From positions 1 through 64,000 of the forward strand of contig CABZAE010000001.1 in the NCBI GenBank assembly GCA_902523635.1: 64,000 nt of DNA, read 5' to 3'. The stretch comes from an uncultured Bacteroidota bacterium (GTDB lineage: Bacteria > Bacteroidota > Bacteroidia > Flavobacteriales > Flavobacteriaceae). Positions 1 through 10,353 of the stretch are shown here, piece after piece. Position 1 is the stretch's first letter; each line of letters starts with the position of its first letter. A model generated the notes under the pieces. The model searched no databases, was not told where the DNA came from, and worked only from the letters and a program-made list of their open reading frames with translations. Both the position numbers and the translations under genes were made by a program.

Positions 1-496
1 AGATTAAAAGAATTGAAAAAATAACTGTGAATTCAAATGGAATTTGGAACGAGTCAAAAACAAATTTTTGAAGTACAATAGCTACTAAAAAAAGTCTGAA
101 AGAGGCTCCGATTATTCTTGATATGAAAAAGAAAAAAGCACCTGTTTTATGACTTACAGGTCCGAATCGGTCTCTTAAATATTCATAAATTGATGTAAGA
201 TTTTTTTTGTAATAAATGGGTAACAACATATATGCAACCACAAAATAACCAACAAGGTAGCCAAGCACAACTTGAAAATAAGAGAACTCAAATTTTCCAA
301 CATCACCAGGAACAGAAATAAAAGTAATTCCTGAAAGTGATGCTCCTATCATTCCAAAAGCAACTAAATACCATGGAGATTGTTTATTTGCAGAAAAAAA
401 AGTAGAATTGTCATCATTTCCTCTAGTAAGTTGAGAAATTGTAAAAAGTCCTAAAAAATAAAGAAGTATTATTGTTAAAATTAAAACAGATGACAT
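1..496 (-). CDS. Sodium:solute symporter (SSS family), 3' part outside window
   Basis: Reverse-strand translation from CAT 494-496: [112 protein letters not shown]; typical SSS N-terminus. Runs off the left edge. Confidence 0.85.
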   Translation of the reverse strand, partial: MSSVLILTIILLYFLGLFTISQLTRGNDDNSTFFSANKQSPWYLVAFGMIGASLSGITFISVPGDVGKFEFSYFQVVLGYLVGYFVVAYMLLPIYYKKNLTSIYEYLRDRFGPVSHKTGAFFFFISRIIGASFRLFLVAIVLQKFVFDSFQIPFEFTVIFSILLI

Positions 497-549
497 TTTT
501 GTGGCTTGATTTCAAATATAACAATTATGGCTCTTAAAAAATCAAATGT

Positions 550-557
550 TATCTTTG
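550..557 (+). promoter_or_regulatory. Bacteroidota -7 element (TATCTTTG) upstream of recR
   Basis: Match to TAnnTTTG, 4 nt before the recR ATG; no good -33 TTG seen. Confidence 0.45.
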
Positions 558-561
558 CATA

Positions 562-1185
562 ATGAATTTTTCCTCAAATCTTCTGGAAAATGCTGTTAAT
601 GAAATTTCGCAATTGCCAGGAATTGGCAAAAGAACTGCTCTTAGGTTAGTTTTATTTTTATTGAGACAACCAAAAAGTCAGACCCACAACATATCTAAAT
701 CATTAACAAATTTGGTAGATAAAATAACACATTGCGAAAGTTGCTACAATATTTGTGAAAATAAAATATGTGATATTTGCTTAAGTCCTAAAAGAAATAA
801 AAATATTATTTGCGTTGTTGAAGATATTAGGGATGTCATGGCAATTGAAACAACTGCACAATTTGACGGAATCTATCATGTTCTAGGAGGTAAAATTTCC
901 CCAATTGAAGGAATTGGTCCAAATGAACTAAACATTAGCCCATTAATTGAAAAATTAAAAGAAAATAAAATCGAAGAACTTATTTTTGCTTTAAGTCCAA
1001 CGATGGAAGGTGATACTACTAATTTTTATATATACAAACAACTAACAGATATCGAAATTAAAATTACCACTATATCAAGGGGAGTCTCTGTTGGTAATGA
1101 GTTAGAATATACTGACGAAGTAACACTTGGAAGGAGTATTGTCAAACGCATACCATTTGAAAATTCGTTGAGAAGCACACCTTAG
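562..1185 (+). CDS. recR: Recombination protein RecR
   Basis: [12 protein letters not shown] HhH motif, CxxC zinc finger ([16 protein letters not shown]), Toprim region [12 protein letters not shown]. Confidence 0.95.
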   Translation: MNFSSNLLENAVNEISQLPGIGKRTALRLVLFLLRQPKSQTHNISKSLTNLVDKITHCESCYNICENKICDICLSPKRNKNIICVVEDIRDVMAIETTAQFDGIYHVLGGKISPIEGIGPNELNISPLIEKLKENKIEELIFALSPTMEGDTTNFYIYKQLTDIEIKITTISRGVSVGNELEYTDEVTLGRSIVKRIPFENSLRSTP

Positions 1186-1196
1186 TTTTTATTTGA

Positions 1197-1204
1197 TATT
1201 TTTG
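1197..1204 (+). promoter_or_regulatory. -7 element (TATTTTTG) upstream of the E2 gene
   Basis: Match to TAnnTTTG, 19 nt before ATG 1224. Confidence 0.3.
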
Positions 1205-1223
1205 TTAATATAATATTATTTGA

Positions 1224-2516
1224 ATGGCCAAATATGAGCTTACATTACCAAGAATGGGAGAAAGTGTAGAGGAAGCTACAATTATTAATTGGTTAAAAAA
1301 TGAGGGTGATTTAATCCAAGTAGATGATTTAGTCGTTGAAATTGCAACAGATAAAGTTGATTCTGAAGTTCCATCTGATGTCAAAGGAGTTTTATTAAAA
1401 AAACTTTGCCTTGTTAATCAGGTTGTTAGAGTTGGTGAGCCATTAGCTATTATTGAAATAGAATCAGATATTGAACAATCAAGGGATATCAAAGATCAGA
1501 TTGAAATTGAAACAAAAAAATCTAGTCAACTTATCGATTCAGCTCAAAAGGAAACTATTGATTTGATTTCGAAAGCAAAAGATTTAATCGATCCTAAATC
1601 ATCAAGACAATCGAAACTAATTTTATCTCCTTTGGTGAGGAGTATTTCTAAAAAAGAAGGTGTTTCTGAGGATGAGTTAAACTCAATAAATGGATCAGGA
1701 AAGGATGGACGAATAACAAAAAATGATCTCATACAATACATTGATGAAAGATCAAGTAATGAAACAACACCTAATCAATTTGAAGAAAATAATTTTAATT
1801 TTTCTGAAAGCGATAAGATTTATGAAATGTCAAGGATGGAAAGGTTAGTTTCTGATCATATGATCCATAGTAAAAATGAGTCTGCTCATGTGCAATCTTT
1901 TATAGAAGCTGACATTACTGACATATGGGATTGGAAAAAAAGAGTACAAACCAAGCTTCAAGATTCTGAGGGTGAGAAGCTCACTTTCACTCCTGTATTC
2001 ATAATGCTTGTCGCAAAAGCTCTAAAAAAATATCCAGTTTTAAATGGTTCATTGAGTGGTTATAATTTGAAATTAAATAGAAATATAAATATTGGTATGG
2101 CAACTGCATTACCAGATGGAAATTTAATTGTTCCTGTTATTAAAAATGCTGATCAGCTCAGTTTACTAGGTTTAATAAAAAAAGTAAATGATCTAGCAAA
2201 AAGATCTAGAAACTCACAGCTTGCACCTGAAGAGGTTAAAGATGGAACATACACTGTCAGCAATGTTGGTGTATTTGACACTCTCATGGGAACACCAATA
2301 ATTAACCAACCACAATTGGGTGTTTTAGCATTTGGATCAATCAGAAAAGAACCCTCTGTAATTGAAACTAACAAGGGAGATTTCGTTGGAATTAGAAAAA
2401 AAATAATATTATCTCATAGCTATGATCACAGGATTATAAATGGTGCTACTGGCGGAATGTTCATAAAAACAATAAAGGAACTAATAGAAAAGTGGGATGT
2501 TAACCAGGAAGTTTAA
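1224..2516 (+). CDS. 2-oxo acid dehydrogenase E2 (dihydrolipoamide acyltransferase)
   Basis: Lipoyl domain (EIATDKVDSEVPS), peripheral subunit-binding domain, C-terminal catalytic SHSYDHRIINGATGG motif. Confidence 0.93.
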   Translation: MAKYELTLPRMGESVEEATIINWLKNEGDLIQVDDLVVEIATDKVDSEVPSDVKGVLLKKLCLVNQVVRVGEPLAIIEIESDIEQSRDIKDQIEIETKKSSQLIDSAQKETIDLISKAKDLIDPKSSRQSKLILSPLVRSISKKEGVSEDELNSINGSGKDGRITKNDLIQYIDERSSNETTPNQFEENNFNFSESDKIYEMSRMERLVSDHMIHSKNESAHVQSFIEADITDIWDWKKRVQTKLQDSEGEKLTFTPVFIMLVAKALKKYPVLNGSLSGYNLKLNRNINIGMATALPDGNLIVPVIKNADQLSLLGLIKKVNDLAKRSRNSQLAPEEVKDGTYTVSNVGVFDTLMGTPIINQPQLGVLAFGSIRKEPSVIETNKGDFVGIRKKIILSHSYDHRIINGATGGMFIKTIKELIEKWDVNQEV

Positions 2517-2527
2517 TGACTTAAGGC

Positions 2528-3298
2528 ATGAATTTAAAAATAAGTAAACCTCTATGCTTTTTTGATCTTGAAACAACAGGAATTAATGTTTCGTCCGATA
2601 GAATTGTTGAAATATCAGTTTTAAAAATTTATCCAAACGGAAATAAAGAATCAAGAACTTGGCTAGTAAATCCTGGAATTAAAATTCCTCAGGAAGCGAT
2701 TAATGTCCACGGAATATCAAATGAAATGGTTGTTAATGAACCTAATTTTAGTCAGATAGCCCATGAGGTTAAATCAATGATTAATAATTGTGATCTAGCG
2801 GGGTACAACTCTGATAAATTTGACATTCCATTACTTGCTGAGGAGCTCCTTAGGGCTGATATTGATTTTGATATTGATAATATTCACACCATTGATGTTC
2901 AAAATATTTTTCATAAGATGGAACAAAGAACATTAGCCGCAGCCTATAAATATTACTGTGGAAAAATTTTAGATAATGCCCATTCATCAAAAGTCGATAC
3001 TTTAGCTACGTATGAGGTTTTAGAATCTCAATTAAAGAAATACTCTGAGTTGGAAAATGATGTAAAGTTTCTTTCTAATTTTTCCAAGAGAGGAAAAAAT
3101 GTTGACCCTGCAGGATTTATCAAATTAAATGAAAATGAAATCCCATGTTTTTCTTTTGGAAAACATAAAGGTAAAAGCGTTGAACATGTCATGCAGAATG
3201 AGCCCGGTTATTTTGGTTGGATATTAAATGCTGACTTTCCCATGTACACTAAGAAAGTTTTGACAAAATTGAGATTGGAAAAGTTTAATAAAAAATAA
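2528..3298 (+). CDS. DnaQ-like 3'-5' exonuclease
   Basis: FFDLETTGINVSSDRIVEISVLK (ExoI motif), NSDKFDIPLLAEEL; C-terminal FSFGKHKGKSVEHVMQNEPGYFGWIL region. Confidence 0.9.
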   Translation: MNLKISKPLCFFDLETTGINVSSDRIVEISVLKIYPNGNKESRTWLVNPGIKIPQEAINVHGISNEMVVNEPNFSQIAHEVKSMINNCDLAGYNSDKFDIPLLAEELLRADIDFDIDNIHTIDVQNIFHKMEQRTLAAAYKYYCGKILDNAHSSKVDTLATYEVLESQLKKYSELENDVKFLSNFSKRGKNVDPAGFIKLNENEIPCFSFGKHKGKSVEHVMQNEPGYFGWILNADFPMYTKKVLTKLRLEKFNKK

Positions 3299-3303
3299 TA
3301 AAT

Positions 3304-3914
3304 ATGAAAGTTATATGCATTGGGAGAAATTATTTAAAGCACATCAAAGAGTTAAAAAACAAAAAAATGATAGTCCAGTAATTTTTCTCAAACCTGAAAC
3401 TTCAATTATTAAAAAAAATCAACCTTTTTTTATTCCGGATTTTTCTAAAACCATTCATCATGAACTAGAGTTTTTGGTTAAAATCAATAGGGTGGGTAAA
3501 TTCATCTCAGCTGAGTTTGCACACAAATACTATGATGAAATAAGTATAGGGATTGACTTTACAGCTCGGGATGTACAAGACAAATTAAAAATGAGTAGTC
3601 TCCCGTGGGAGAAATCTAAATCTTTTGATGGATCAGCATTGATTGGAAAATGGATTAATAAAAAAAAATTTAAAAATATTAGTAACATCAAATTTCATAT
3701 GACAAATAATGGTAAAGTTGTTCAAAATGGAAATACATCTGAAATGATTTGGAATGTCGATCAATTAATTTCTGATATTTCTAAGTTTTTTACTTTAAAA
3801 ATTGGAGATGTAATTTTCACTGGAACACCAGCTGGAGTTGCTGAAGTTAATGAGGGTGATCATTTGATCGGATTTATGGATGGTGAGGAGCTGTTCAAAT
3901 TGAAAATAAAATAA
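3304..3914 (+). CDS. Fumarylacetoacetate hydrolase family protein, apparent frameshift near nt 3354-3367
   Basis: N-term MKVICIGRNYLKHIKELKNKK is read from ATG 3304 in one frame; the rest (NDSPVIFLKPETSII...GIDFTARDVQDKLK...FTGTPAGV) continues in the -1 frame. The called ORF 3315..3914 starts with a non-homologous MHWEKLFKAHQRVKKQ. Confidence 0.85.
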
Positions 3915-5165
3915 ATGAGGGCTAAGGTTGTAACAATTGGAGACGAAATCCTTATAGGTCAAATTATCGATACAAATTCGGTTTTTATCACCAAACAATT
4001 AATAAAAATTGGAATTGAGGTAAAAAAAATAGTTTCAATCGGAGATACTAAGCAAGAAATATTCAATATGCTTAAAGATTCATGTAATGTTTTCGATTTG
4101 GTAATTTTGACAGGTGGATTAGGTCCTACAAATGATGATATTACCAAAGAAGCTTTTTGTAATTTTTTTGAAGATAAGCTTGTACACAACAAAGATGTCT
4201 TGAATCATATTGAAAACCTTTTTAAAAAATTTAGTGATAACCCTATAAACGAACTTAATAGGGCACAAGCTTTATTGCCTTCACGAGCTACCTTAATTCC
4301 AAACACTTTTGGAACAGCAGCTGGAATGAGCATTCAAAAAGGAAGTACTTTGTATATTTCATTGCCTGGTGTTCCTTTTGAAATGAAGCCCATGATGGAA
4401 AATTTCATTATTCCCGATTTAAAAAAAAAATTTAAATGTCCATTTATTGTTAATAGAACTTTATTGACATATGGAAAGGGTGAAAGTTACATCGCAAAGA
4501 AACTTGTTTCCTTTGAGTCTGAATTACCTTCAAACTTTAAGCTTGCTTATCTTCCAAATTATGGTCGAGTAAGATTAAGATTATCCGCTAAAGGTGAAAA
4601 TAAAAATCGATTAGAAAGTGAAATGGATCATTTGATCAGTAAGTTGTATTCTTTGATTGGGAATATTATCGTTGGCTATGATAACGTCAACCCAATAGAA
4701 TTTGAAATTTCAAAAAAATTAATTGAGATTGGTAAGTCATTATCAACTGCCGAAAGTCTAACAGGTGGTTTATTATCCTCCAGGTTAACATTATTAGCTG
4801 GTGCATCTAAATTTTTTAAGGGATCTATTGTTGCATATGATACTGAAATAAAAAAACAAACACTTGGAATTAATGAAAAAATAATTAATGATCATTCTGT
4901 AGTAAGTAAAGAGGTTGCTAATGAAATGGCACTCAAAGTTAGAAATATGTTGGATACAGACTTCTCAATATCGACAACAGGAAATGCTGGTCCATCAAAA
5001 GGGGATTCTGATGCTGAGATTGGTAACATATTCATATCAATAGCGTCTGAAAATGGTGTAAAGTCATTTGAATTTAATTTTGGTAATAACCGTGAAAAAA
5101 ATATCAATAAAACTGTAAATAAGGCACTAGAACTTTTTTTTCATGAGTTAAACAACAACTATTAA
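3915..5165 (+). CDS. cinA: CinA family nicotinamide-nucleotide amidohydrolase / competence-damage protein
   Basis: MRAKVVTIGDEILIGQIIDTNS, LTGGLGPTNDDITKEA, C-terminal STAESLTGGLLSSRLT. Confidence 0.95.
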   Translation: MRAKVVTIGDEILIGQIIDTNSVFITKQLIKIGIEVKKIVSIGDTKQEIFNMLKDSCNVFDLVILTGGLGPTNDDITKEAFCNFFEDKLVHNKDVLNHIENLFKKFSDNPINELNRAQALLPSRATLIPNTFGTAAGMSIQKGSTLYISLPGVPFEMKPMMENFIIPDLKKKFKCPFIVNRTLLTYGKGESYIAKKLVSFESELPSNFKLAYLPNYGRVRLRLSAKGENKNRLESEMDHLISKLYSLIGNIIVGYDNVNPIEFEISKKLIEIGKSLSTAESLTGGLLSSRLTLLAGASKFFKGSIVAYDTEIKKQTLGINEKIINDHSVVSKEVANEMALKVRNMLDTDFSISTTGNAGPSKGDSDAEIGNIFISIASENGVKSFEFNFGNNREKNINKTVNKALELFFHELNNNY

Positions 5166-5170
5166 AATAT

Positions 5171-5201
5171 TTGGCTAAAGCTTAAAAAAGTTGTTAATTT
5201 G
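5171..5201 (+). promoter_or_regulatory. Possible promoter of rpmB: TTG-N20-TTAATTTG
   Basis: -33 TTG at 5171-5173 and an imperfect -7 (TTAATTTG) at 5194-5201; rpmB ATG at 5221. Confidence 0.4.
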
Positions 5202-5220
5202 CATTCGATTTTATAAAATT

Positions 5221-5448
5221 ATGTCAAAAGTTTGTGACATTTCTGGAAAAAAAGTCCTTGTTGGAAACAATGTCTCAAAGGCGATGAATAAAACCAAAAG
5301 ACGTTTTCAGCCAAATCTTGTTAAGAAGCGATTTTATATCCCTGAACAAGACAAATGGATATCCCTAAAAGTATCTACTTCTGTTTTGAAAACAATAAAT
5401 AAGAAAGGTATCTCTACCGTTTTAAAAGATTCCAATATTAAGTTTTAA
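5221..5448 (+). CDS. rpmB: 50S ribosomal protein L28
   Basis: [33 protein letters not shown]; the ATG at 5221 is preferred over the upstream start in the ORF track. Confidence 0.96.
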   Translation: MSKVCDISGKKVLVGNNVSKAMNKTKRRFQPNLVKKRFYIPEQDKWISLKVSTSVLKTINKKGISTVLKDSNIKF

Positions 5449-5630
5449 TGGCTAAAAAAGGTAATAGAGTTCAGGTTATATTGGAGTGTACAGAGCACAA
5501 AAGTTCTGGCTTATCCGGTACATCAAGGTATGTTACAACAAAAAATAAAAAAAATTCACCTGATCGTTTGGAACTTAAAAAATTCAATCCGATCATGAAA
5601 AAAAATACGATTCACAAAGAAATCAAATAA
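5448..5630 (+). CDS. rpmG: 50S ribosomal protein L33
   Basis: [48 protein letters not shown]. Confidence 0.96.
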   Translation: MAKKGNRVQVILECTEHKSSGLSGTSRYVTTKNKKNSPDRLELKKFNPIMKKNTIHKEIK

Positions 5631-5640
5631 CTTTTCAATA

Positions 5641-5793
5641 ATGGCAAAAAAAGCAGTTGCTTCTCTTCAAACAGGCTCAAAACGACTATCTAAGGCAATA
5701 AAAATGGTTAAAAGTCCCAAAACAGGTGCTTATGTTTTTGTCGAATCAATCATGCCCCCTGAGAGGGTTAATGATTGGCTAGCTAAGAAATAA
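5641..5793 (+). CDS. DUF4295-type small basic protein (50 aa)
   Basis: Below the ORF-track cutoff; translation MAKKAVASLQTGSKRLSKAIKMVKSPKTGAYVFVESIMPPERVNDWLAKK*, directly after rpmB-rpmG. Confidence 0.85.
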   Translation: MAKKAVASLQTGSKRLSKAIKMVKSPKTGAYVFVESIMPPERVNDWLAKK

Positions 5794-5806
5794 TCATTTT
5801 TTAAAT

Positions 5807-5829
5807 AAGTCACATAAGTGGCTTTTTTT
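5807..5829 (+). terminator. Rho-independent terminator after rpmB-rpmG-DUF4295
   Basis: AAGTCAC-ATAA-GTGGCTT hairpin followed by a T-run. Confidence 0.7.
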
Positions 5830-5836
5830 GTTTTCA

Positions 5837-5844
5837 TATATTTG
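5837..5844 (+). promoter_or_regulatory. -7 element (TATATTTG) upstream of ftsY
   Basis: Match to TAnnTTTG just after the terminator, 14 nt before ATG 5859. Confidence 0.45.
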
Positions 5845-5858
5845 AATTACAAAGTTTT

Positions 5859-7193
5859 ATGAAGTTTTTAAAGAAAATTTTTGGTTTAGAAAGAACTCCA
5901 AAGAAAAAATCAGAAAAGTCTGAGATTTCTGATGATCAAAATGAGCAAATTGATGAGAGTTTTAGTAAAAAACAAAAGCTAAAGAAATCAGAAAAGTCTT
6001 TTTCTCTAATTAACAAGAAGCCAAGAAAACCAGACCCTAAGCCAGAACCGGAACCAGAACCGGAACCGGAACCAAAACCAGAGTTGAAACTGGAGTCAGA
6101 ACCGGAACCGGAACCAGAATCGGAACCTGAACCAAAACTGGAGTCAGAACCGGAACCGGAACCAGAATCGGAACCTGAACCAAAACAGGAGTCACAGCCT
6201 GAATTAGAACTAAAAAAAGGTGAATCACCAAAACATACAGAAAAGTCTATTTTCAAAAGATTTTTTTCAAAAGAGAAAAAAGTTTCTTTAGAAAAGGGGT
6301 TAGAAAAAACAAGTACTTCGTTTTTCAATAAAATTTCAAAAGTTCTTATTGGAAAAACTAAAGTTGACGATGAGATTTTAGATGACTTAGAGGATGTGTT
6401 AATATCATCGGATGTTGGAGTTAAAACTACACTTAAAATCATTGATAAAATTGAATCAAGAGTTGCTAAAGAAAAATATATTGGCACACAAGAGTTAGAC
6501 AAAATACTAAATGAAGAAATTATAAATATCATAGCATCGTCCGAAGATCATGAAAAATTTAACCTTTCAAAAAGTAGACCTCATGTAATTTTAGTTGTTG
6601 GTGTAAATGGGGTTGGAAAAACAACATCTATTGGTAAAATGGCGCATTATTTTAAGTCTACAGGCTTAAAAGTTGTTATAGGTGCTGCTGATACTTTTAG
6701 AGCTGCTGCAATTGAACAACTGGAGATTTGGGCTAATAGGGTTGGAGTTGATATTGTAAAGCAAGAAATGGGAAGTGATCCTGCTTCTGTAGCGTATGAC
6801 ACTTTAGCCTCAGCTAAGAAAAAAAATGCAGATGTTGTTTTGATTGATACTGCTGGAAGACTTCACAACAAGGTCAATTTAATGAATGAACTAAGCAAAA
6901 TAAAAAGAGTACTTCAAAAAATACATATTGATGCTCCACAAGAAGTTGTTTTAATTATTGATGGATCAACTGGCCAAAACGCTTTTGAACAGGCTAAACA
7001 ATTTACAAGTGTTACTGAAATTACTTCACTAGCGGTAACAAAATTAGATGGAACTGCCAAAGGAGGAGTTGTTCTTGGAATTTCAGATCAGCTTAATATT
7101 CCAATAAAATTTATTGGAGTTGGTGAGGGAATTGAAGATTTACAATTGTTTGATAAAAAAGCATTTGTTGATTCATTTTTTAAGAGAATATAA
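5859..7193 (+). CDS. ftsY: Signal recognition particle receptor FtsY with a Pro/Glu-repeat N-terminal region
   Basis: NG GTPase motifs [44 protein letters not shown]. Confidence 0.96.
   Translation: MKFLKKIFGLERTPKKKSEKSEISDDQNEQIDESFSKKQKLKKSEKSFSLINKKPRKPDPKPEPEPEPEPEPKPELKLESEPEPEPESEPEPKLESEPEPEPESEPEPKQESQPELELKKGESPKHTEKSIFKRFFSKEKKVSLEKGLEKTSTSFFNKISKVLIGKTKVDDEILDDLEDVLISSDVGVKTTLKIIDKIESRVAKEKYIGTQELDKILNEEIINIIASSEDHEKFNLSKSRPHVILVVGVNGVGKTTSIGKMAHYFKSTGLKVVIGAADTFRAAAIEQLEIWANRVGVDIVKQEMGSDPASVAYDTLASAKKKNADVVLIDTAGRLHNKVNLMNELSKIKRVLQKIHIDAPQEVVLIIDGSTGQNAFEQAKQFTSVTEITSLAVTKLDGTAKGGVVLGISDQLNIPIKFIGVGEGIEDLQLFDKKAFVDSFFKRI
6087..6182 (+). repeat. Exact 2 x 48-bp tandem repeat inside ftsY encoding [16 protein letters not shown]
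   Basis: aaactggagtcagaaccggaaccggaaccagaatcggaacctgaacca occurs at 6087-6134 and 6135-6182, within a longer degenerate PE-rich tract (~6030-6210). Confidence 0.9.
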
Positions 7194-7194
7194 C

Positions 7195-8787
7195 ATGAAA
7201 TATTTGGATATAAATGTTACAAACCACTTACCTAAAATTACATCATCCTATCTAAAAAACGAAGATTTAGTTCAATCATTTTTCAATAGATTTTGCACAA
7301 TTGAGAACTTCGACAAACAGATTAAGGAAAAAAAAAGTAATTACAACGATAATTACAGATTAGTTTTAAAAGATGTTTTAGTTGAACAATACTCAAAAAT
7401 CAAAAATAAATCACTTCAAATAAAATTAATTAAATCTCTAACTGAAAAAAATACATATACTATAACAACTGGCCATCAACTAAACTTATTTACCGGGCCC
7501 CTTTATTTTTTTTATAAAATCATAGATACAATTAAAATTTGTGATGAGCTTGTTAAAAAATTTCCAAATAATAAATTTGTTCCGGTGTTTTGGATGGCAT
7601 CAGAGGATCATGATTTTGATGAAATAAATAATTTCAAAAATTCTCAAAAAAAGTTCACTTGGAATATGAAAAGTAATGGTAAAGTAGGTGAAATTAGTAC
7701 CAGTACTTTAAAAGACACCTTTCAAGATTTAAAACAATTTTTTGGAGATAACAATCTAAATTCAAAAAAAATTATTGATTTGTTTGAAAACTCATACATT
7801 AAGAACAAAAATTTATCAATAGCAACATTTGAGCTCGTTCATAAATTATTTGGAAATTATGGTTTATTGATTTTAAATCCCGATAACAAAAAATTAAAAG
7901 AACTTCTTTTAAAAGATTTTATTGATGAAATCACTTGTCAAACTTGTTTTAAAAAAGTTAAAGTTACAAATGAAAAAATCAGTAGTTTAGGCTTTAAGGT
8001 TCAAGTAAACCCAAGAAAAATAAATTTATTTTACACTGAGAAAAATAAAAGAGACAGAATTGAAAAGTTTGGTGAGAAATATAAAATCCTCAATAATGGT
8101 AAGATTTTCTCAAAAGATCAAATTGTTAATGAAATTATAAAATATCCAGAAAAATTTTCACCAAATGTATTATTAAGAACGTGTTTTCAAGAAAAAATAC
8201 TTCCAAATTTAGCCTATGTTGGTGGTGGAAGTGAAATAGCATATTGGCTCCAATTAAAAAATTATTTTCAAGAAAGAAAAATTACTTTCCCTATACTAAA
8301 AATAAGATCATCTGTTTTGATTATAAGAAAAAAAGAAGAAAAAAAATGCAAAAAAATTGGTGTTGAGGTTTCTGACCTGTTCTCAGATTTCAGTGAGTTA
8401 AGTACCAATTTAATTAAAAGATTGAATTCAGACTCATTTGATTTGTCAAAAATGAAAAAGATATTGAATCAAAATTTTAATGAACTTCATGAACTCAGTG
8501 AAAAAATTGATAAATCATTTATTGGAGCATTGAGAGCTCAAGAAAAAAAACAAATTAAAGGTTTAGAAAAATTAGAAAAAAGAATTGTTAAAGCGATTAA
8601 AAAAGACAACAAAGATAAACTCGATCGACTCAAAAAATTACAGGAGCATTTATTTCCAAATAAAAACTTGCAAGAAAGAGAAATTAATTTTACAGAATTT
8701 TTTAAAGATACTGGTTTTCAATTTGTTGATATTTTATACAAGGATATTAATCCTTTTAATTCAAAATTTAGTGTTATTACGATTTAG
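7195..8787 (+). CDS. bshC: Bacillithiol biosynthesis cysteine-adding enzyme BshC
   Basis: TITTGHQLNLFTGPLYFFYKIIDTI, PVFWMASEDHDFDEI, YVGGGSEIAYWLQLK. Start set to MKYLDINV at 7195; the track ORF begins upstream, inside ftsY. Confidence 0.92.
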   Translation: MKYLDINVTNHLPKITSSYLKNEDLVQSFFNRFCTIENFDKQIKEKKSNYNDNYRLVLKDVLVEQYSKIKNKSLQIKLIKSLTEKNTYTITTGHQLNLFTGPLYFFYKIIDTIKICDELVKKFPNNKFVPVFWMASEDHDFDEINNFKNSQKKFTWNMKSNGKVGEISTSTLKDTFQDLKQFFGDNNLNSKKIIDLFENSYIKNKNLSIATFELVHKLFGNYGLLILNPDNKKLKELLLKDFIDEITCQTCFKKVKVTNEKISSLGFKVQVNPRKINLFYTEKNKRDRIEKFGEKYKILNNGKIFSKDQIVNEIIKYPEKFSPNVLLRTCFQEKILPNLAYVGGGSEIAYWLQLKNYFQERKITFPILKIRSSVLIIRKKEEKKCKKIGVEVSDLFSDFSELSTNLIKRLNSDSFDLSKMKKILNQNFNELHELSEKIDKSFIGALRAQEKKQIKGLEKLEKRIVKAIKKDNKDKLDRLKKLQEHLFPNKNLQEREINFTEFFKDTGFQFVDILYKDINPFNSKFSVITI

Positions 8788-8812
8788 AACTACCATTTTG
8801 ATTTTTTAGTGT

Positions 8813-8820
8813 TAATTTTG
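8813..8820 (+). promoter_or_regulatory. -7 element (TAATTTTG) abutting the guaA start
   Basis: Match to TAnnTTTG, 3 nt before ATG 8824. Confidence 0.35.
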
Positions 8821-8823
8821 AAT

Positions 8824-10353
8824 ATGAGTGAAAAAGTTTTAATAATTGATTTTGGCTCACAATACACCCAACTAATTGCACGACGGGTAAGAGAACTCAA
8901 TATATATTGCGAAATTCATCCATTTAATAAAATTGATTTAGATATCAATTCATATAAAGCTATAATATTGTCAGGTTCTCCATTTTCAGTAAGATCTAAA
9001 GACGCCTTACACATCGATTTGACAAATTTTAAGGGTAAAATACCAATTCTCGGAGTATGTTATGGAGCGCAGTACCTAGCTCATTTTAATGGGGGGAAAG
9101 TTGTTTCTTCAAATAAAAGAGAATACGGTAGAGCAAAATTAAACTTTATAGATTGTAATTCGGAACTTTTTCATGGTATTGATGCAGAAACTCAAGTTTG
9201 GATGAGTCACAGTGACACAGTTGAGCATTTGCCTAATGGAGCAAAATTAATTGCTAGCACATCAGACGTAGAAAATGCTGCATTTGAAATTGAAAGAGAA
9301 TTGGTTTTCGGTATTCAATTTCATCCTGAAGTTTACCACACAACAAAAGGAAAAGATCTTTTAAGAAATTTTTTAATCAAAATTTCAAAAATTAAAGCAA
9401 ATTGGACTGCAGAATCTTTTTCCGCTAAAACAATATCTTATATTAAAGAAACTGTTAAAAATGAAAAAATAATACTTGGTTTATCTGGTGGAGTTGACTC
9501 GTCTGTTGCTGCAGTTCTATTGCATAAAGCTGTTGGCTCAAACCTTCATTGTATTTTTGTAAATAACGGTCTGCTCAGGAAAAATGAATATGATGAAGTT
9601 TTAAAACAATATGAGGGAATGGGTTTAAATGTTATTGGAGTTGACTCCTCTGACTACTTTTTAAATTGTTTGTCTGGTATTTCTGATCCCGAACTTAAAA
9701 GAAAAGTAATTGGAAAAGCTTTTATAAAAGTTTTTGATGAACAAGCATTGAAGGTTAAAGGAGTAAAATGGCTTGCTCAAGGAACAATTTATCCAGATGT
9801 AATTGAATCAATTTCTGTAAAAGGGCCATCTGCAACTATTAAATCTCACCACAATGTTGGTGGGTTACCAAAGAAAATGAATTTATCAGTTATCGAACCA
9901 CTAAAGATGTTGTTCAAGGATGAAGTTAGAAAAGTAGGATATGCACTTGGAATTAATAAAGATATTTTATCCAGACATCCTTTCCCAGGACCGGGGTTAG
10001 CTATAAGAATTTTGGGAAAAGTTAGTAAAGAGAAAGTGGAGATTTTACAAAACGTAGATAAAATTTTCATTGATTGTTTGAAAAAAAACAACTTATATAA
10101 TAAAATATGGCAGGCAGGGGCGATTCTGCTACCCGTAAAGAGTGTTGGAGTGATGGGAGATGAGAGAACTTATGAAAACTGCGTTGCTTTGAGAGCTGTC
10201 GAATCCACAGATGGTATGACCGCTGACTGGGTCAATCTTCCCTATGAATTTCTTCAAGATGTTTCTAATCAAATTATTAATAATATCAAAGGGGTTAATA
10301 GAGTTGTTTACGACGTGAGCTCAAAGCCTCCAGCGACTATAGAATGGGAGTGA
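8824..10353 (+). CDS. guaA: GMP synthase (glutamine-hydrolysing)
   Basis: [73 protein letters not shown]-terminus. Confidence 0.98.
   Translation: MSEKVLIIDFGSQYTQLIARRVRELNIYCEIHPFNKIDLDINSYKAIILSGSPFSVRSKDALHIDLTNFKGKIPILGVCYGAQYLAHFNGGKVVSSNKREYGRAKLNFIDCNSELFHGIDAETQVWMSHSDTVEHLPNGAKLIASTSDVENAAFEIERELVFGIQFHPEVYHTTKGKDLLRNFLIKISKIKANWTAESFSAKTISYIKETVKNEKIILGLSGGVDSSVAAVLLHKAVGSNLHCIFVNNGLLRKNEYDEVLKQYEGMGLNVIGVDSSDYFLNCLSGISDPELKRKVIGKAFIKVFDEQALKVKGVKWLAQGTIYPDVIESISVKGPSATIKSHHNVGGLPKKMNLSVIEPLKMLFKDEVRKVGYALGINKDILSRHPFPGPGLAIRILGKVSKEKVEILQNVDKIFIDCLKKNNLYNKIWQAGAILLPVKSVGVMGDERTYENCVALRAVESTDGMTADWVNLPYEFLQDVSNQIINNIKGVNRVVYDVSSKPPATIEWE

Noticed and set aside
1544-2374. Minus-strand ORFs (1544-1741, 2153-2374) inside the E2 gene
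   Set aside because: Antisense shadows of a conserved coding sequence.
6037-6231. 64-aa minus-strand Val/Leu/Pro-repeat ORF
   Set aside because: Another antisense frame of the same repeat tract.
5936-6532. 198-aa minus-strand ORF ([15 protein letters not shown]...) opposite ftsY
   Set aside because: Low-complexity antisense reading of the PE-coding repeat; ftsY on the plus strand is unambiguous.
8585-8809. 74-aa ORF overlapping the 3' end of bshC
   Set aside because: Out-of-frame; bshC continues intact to 8787.
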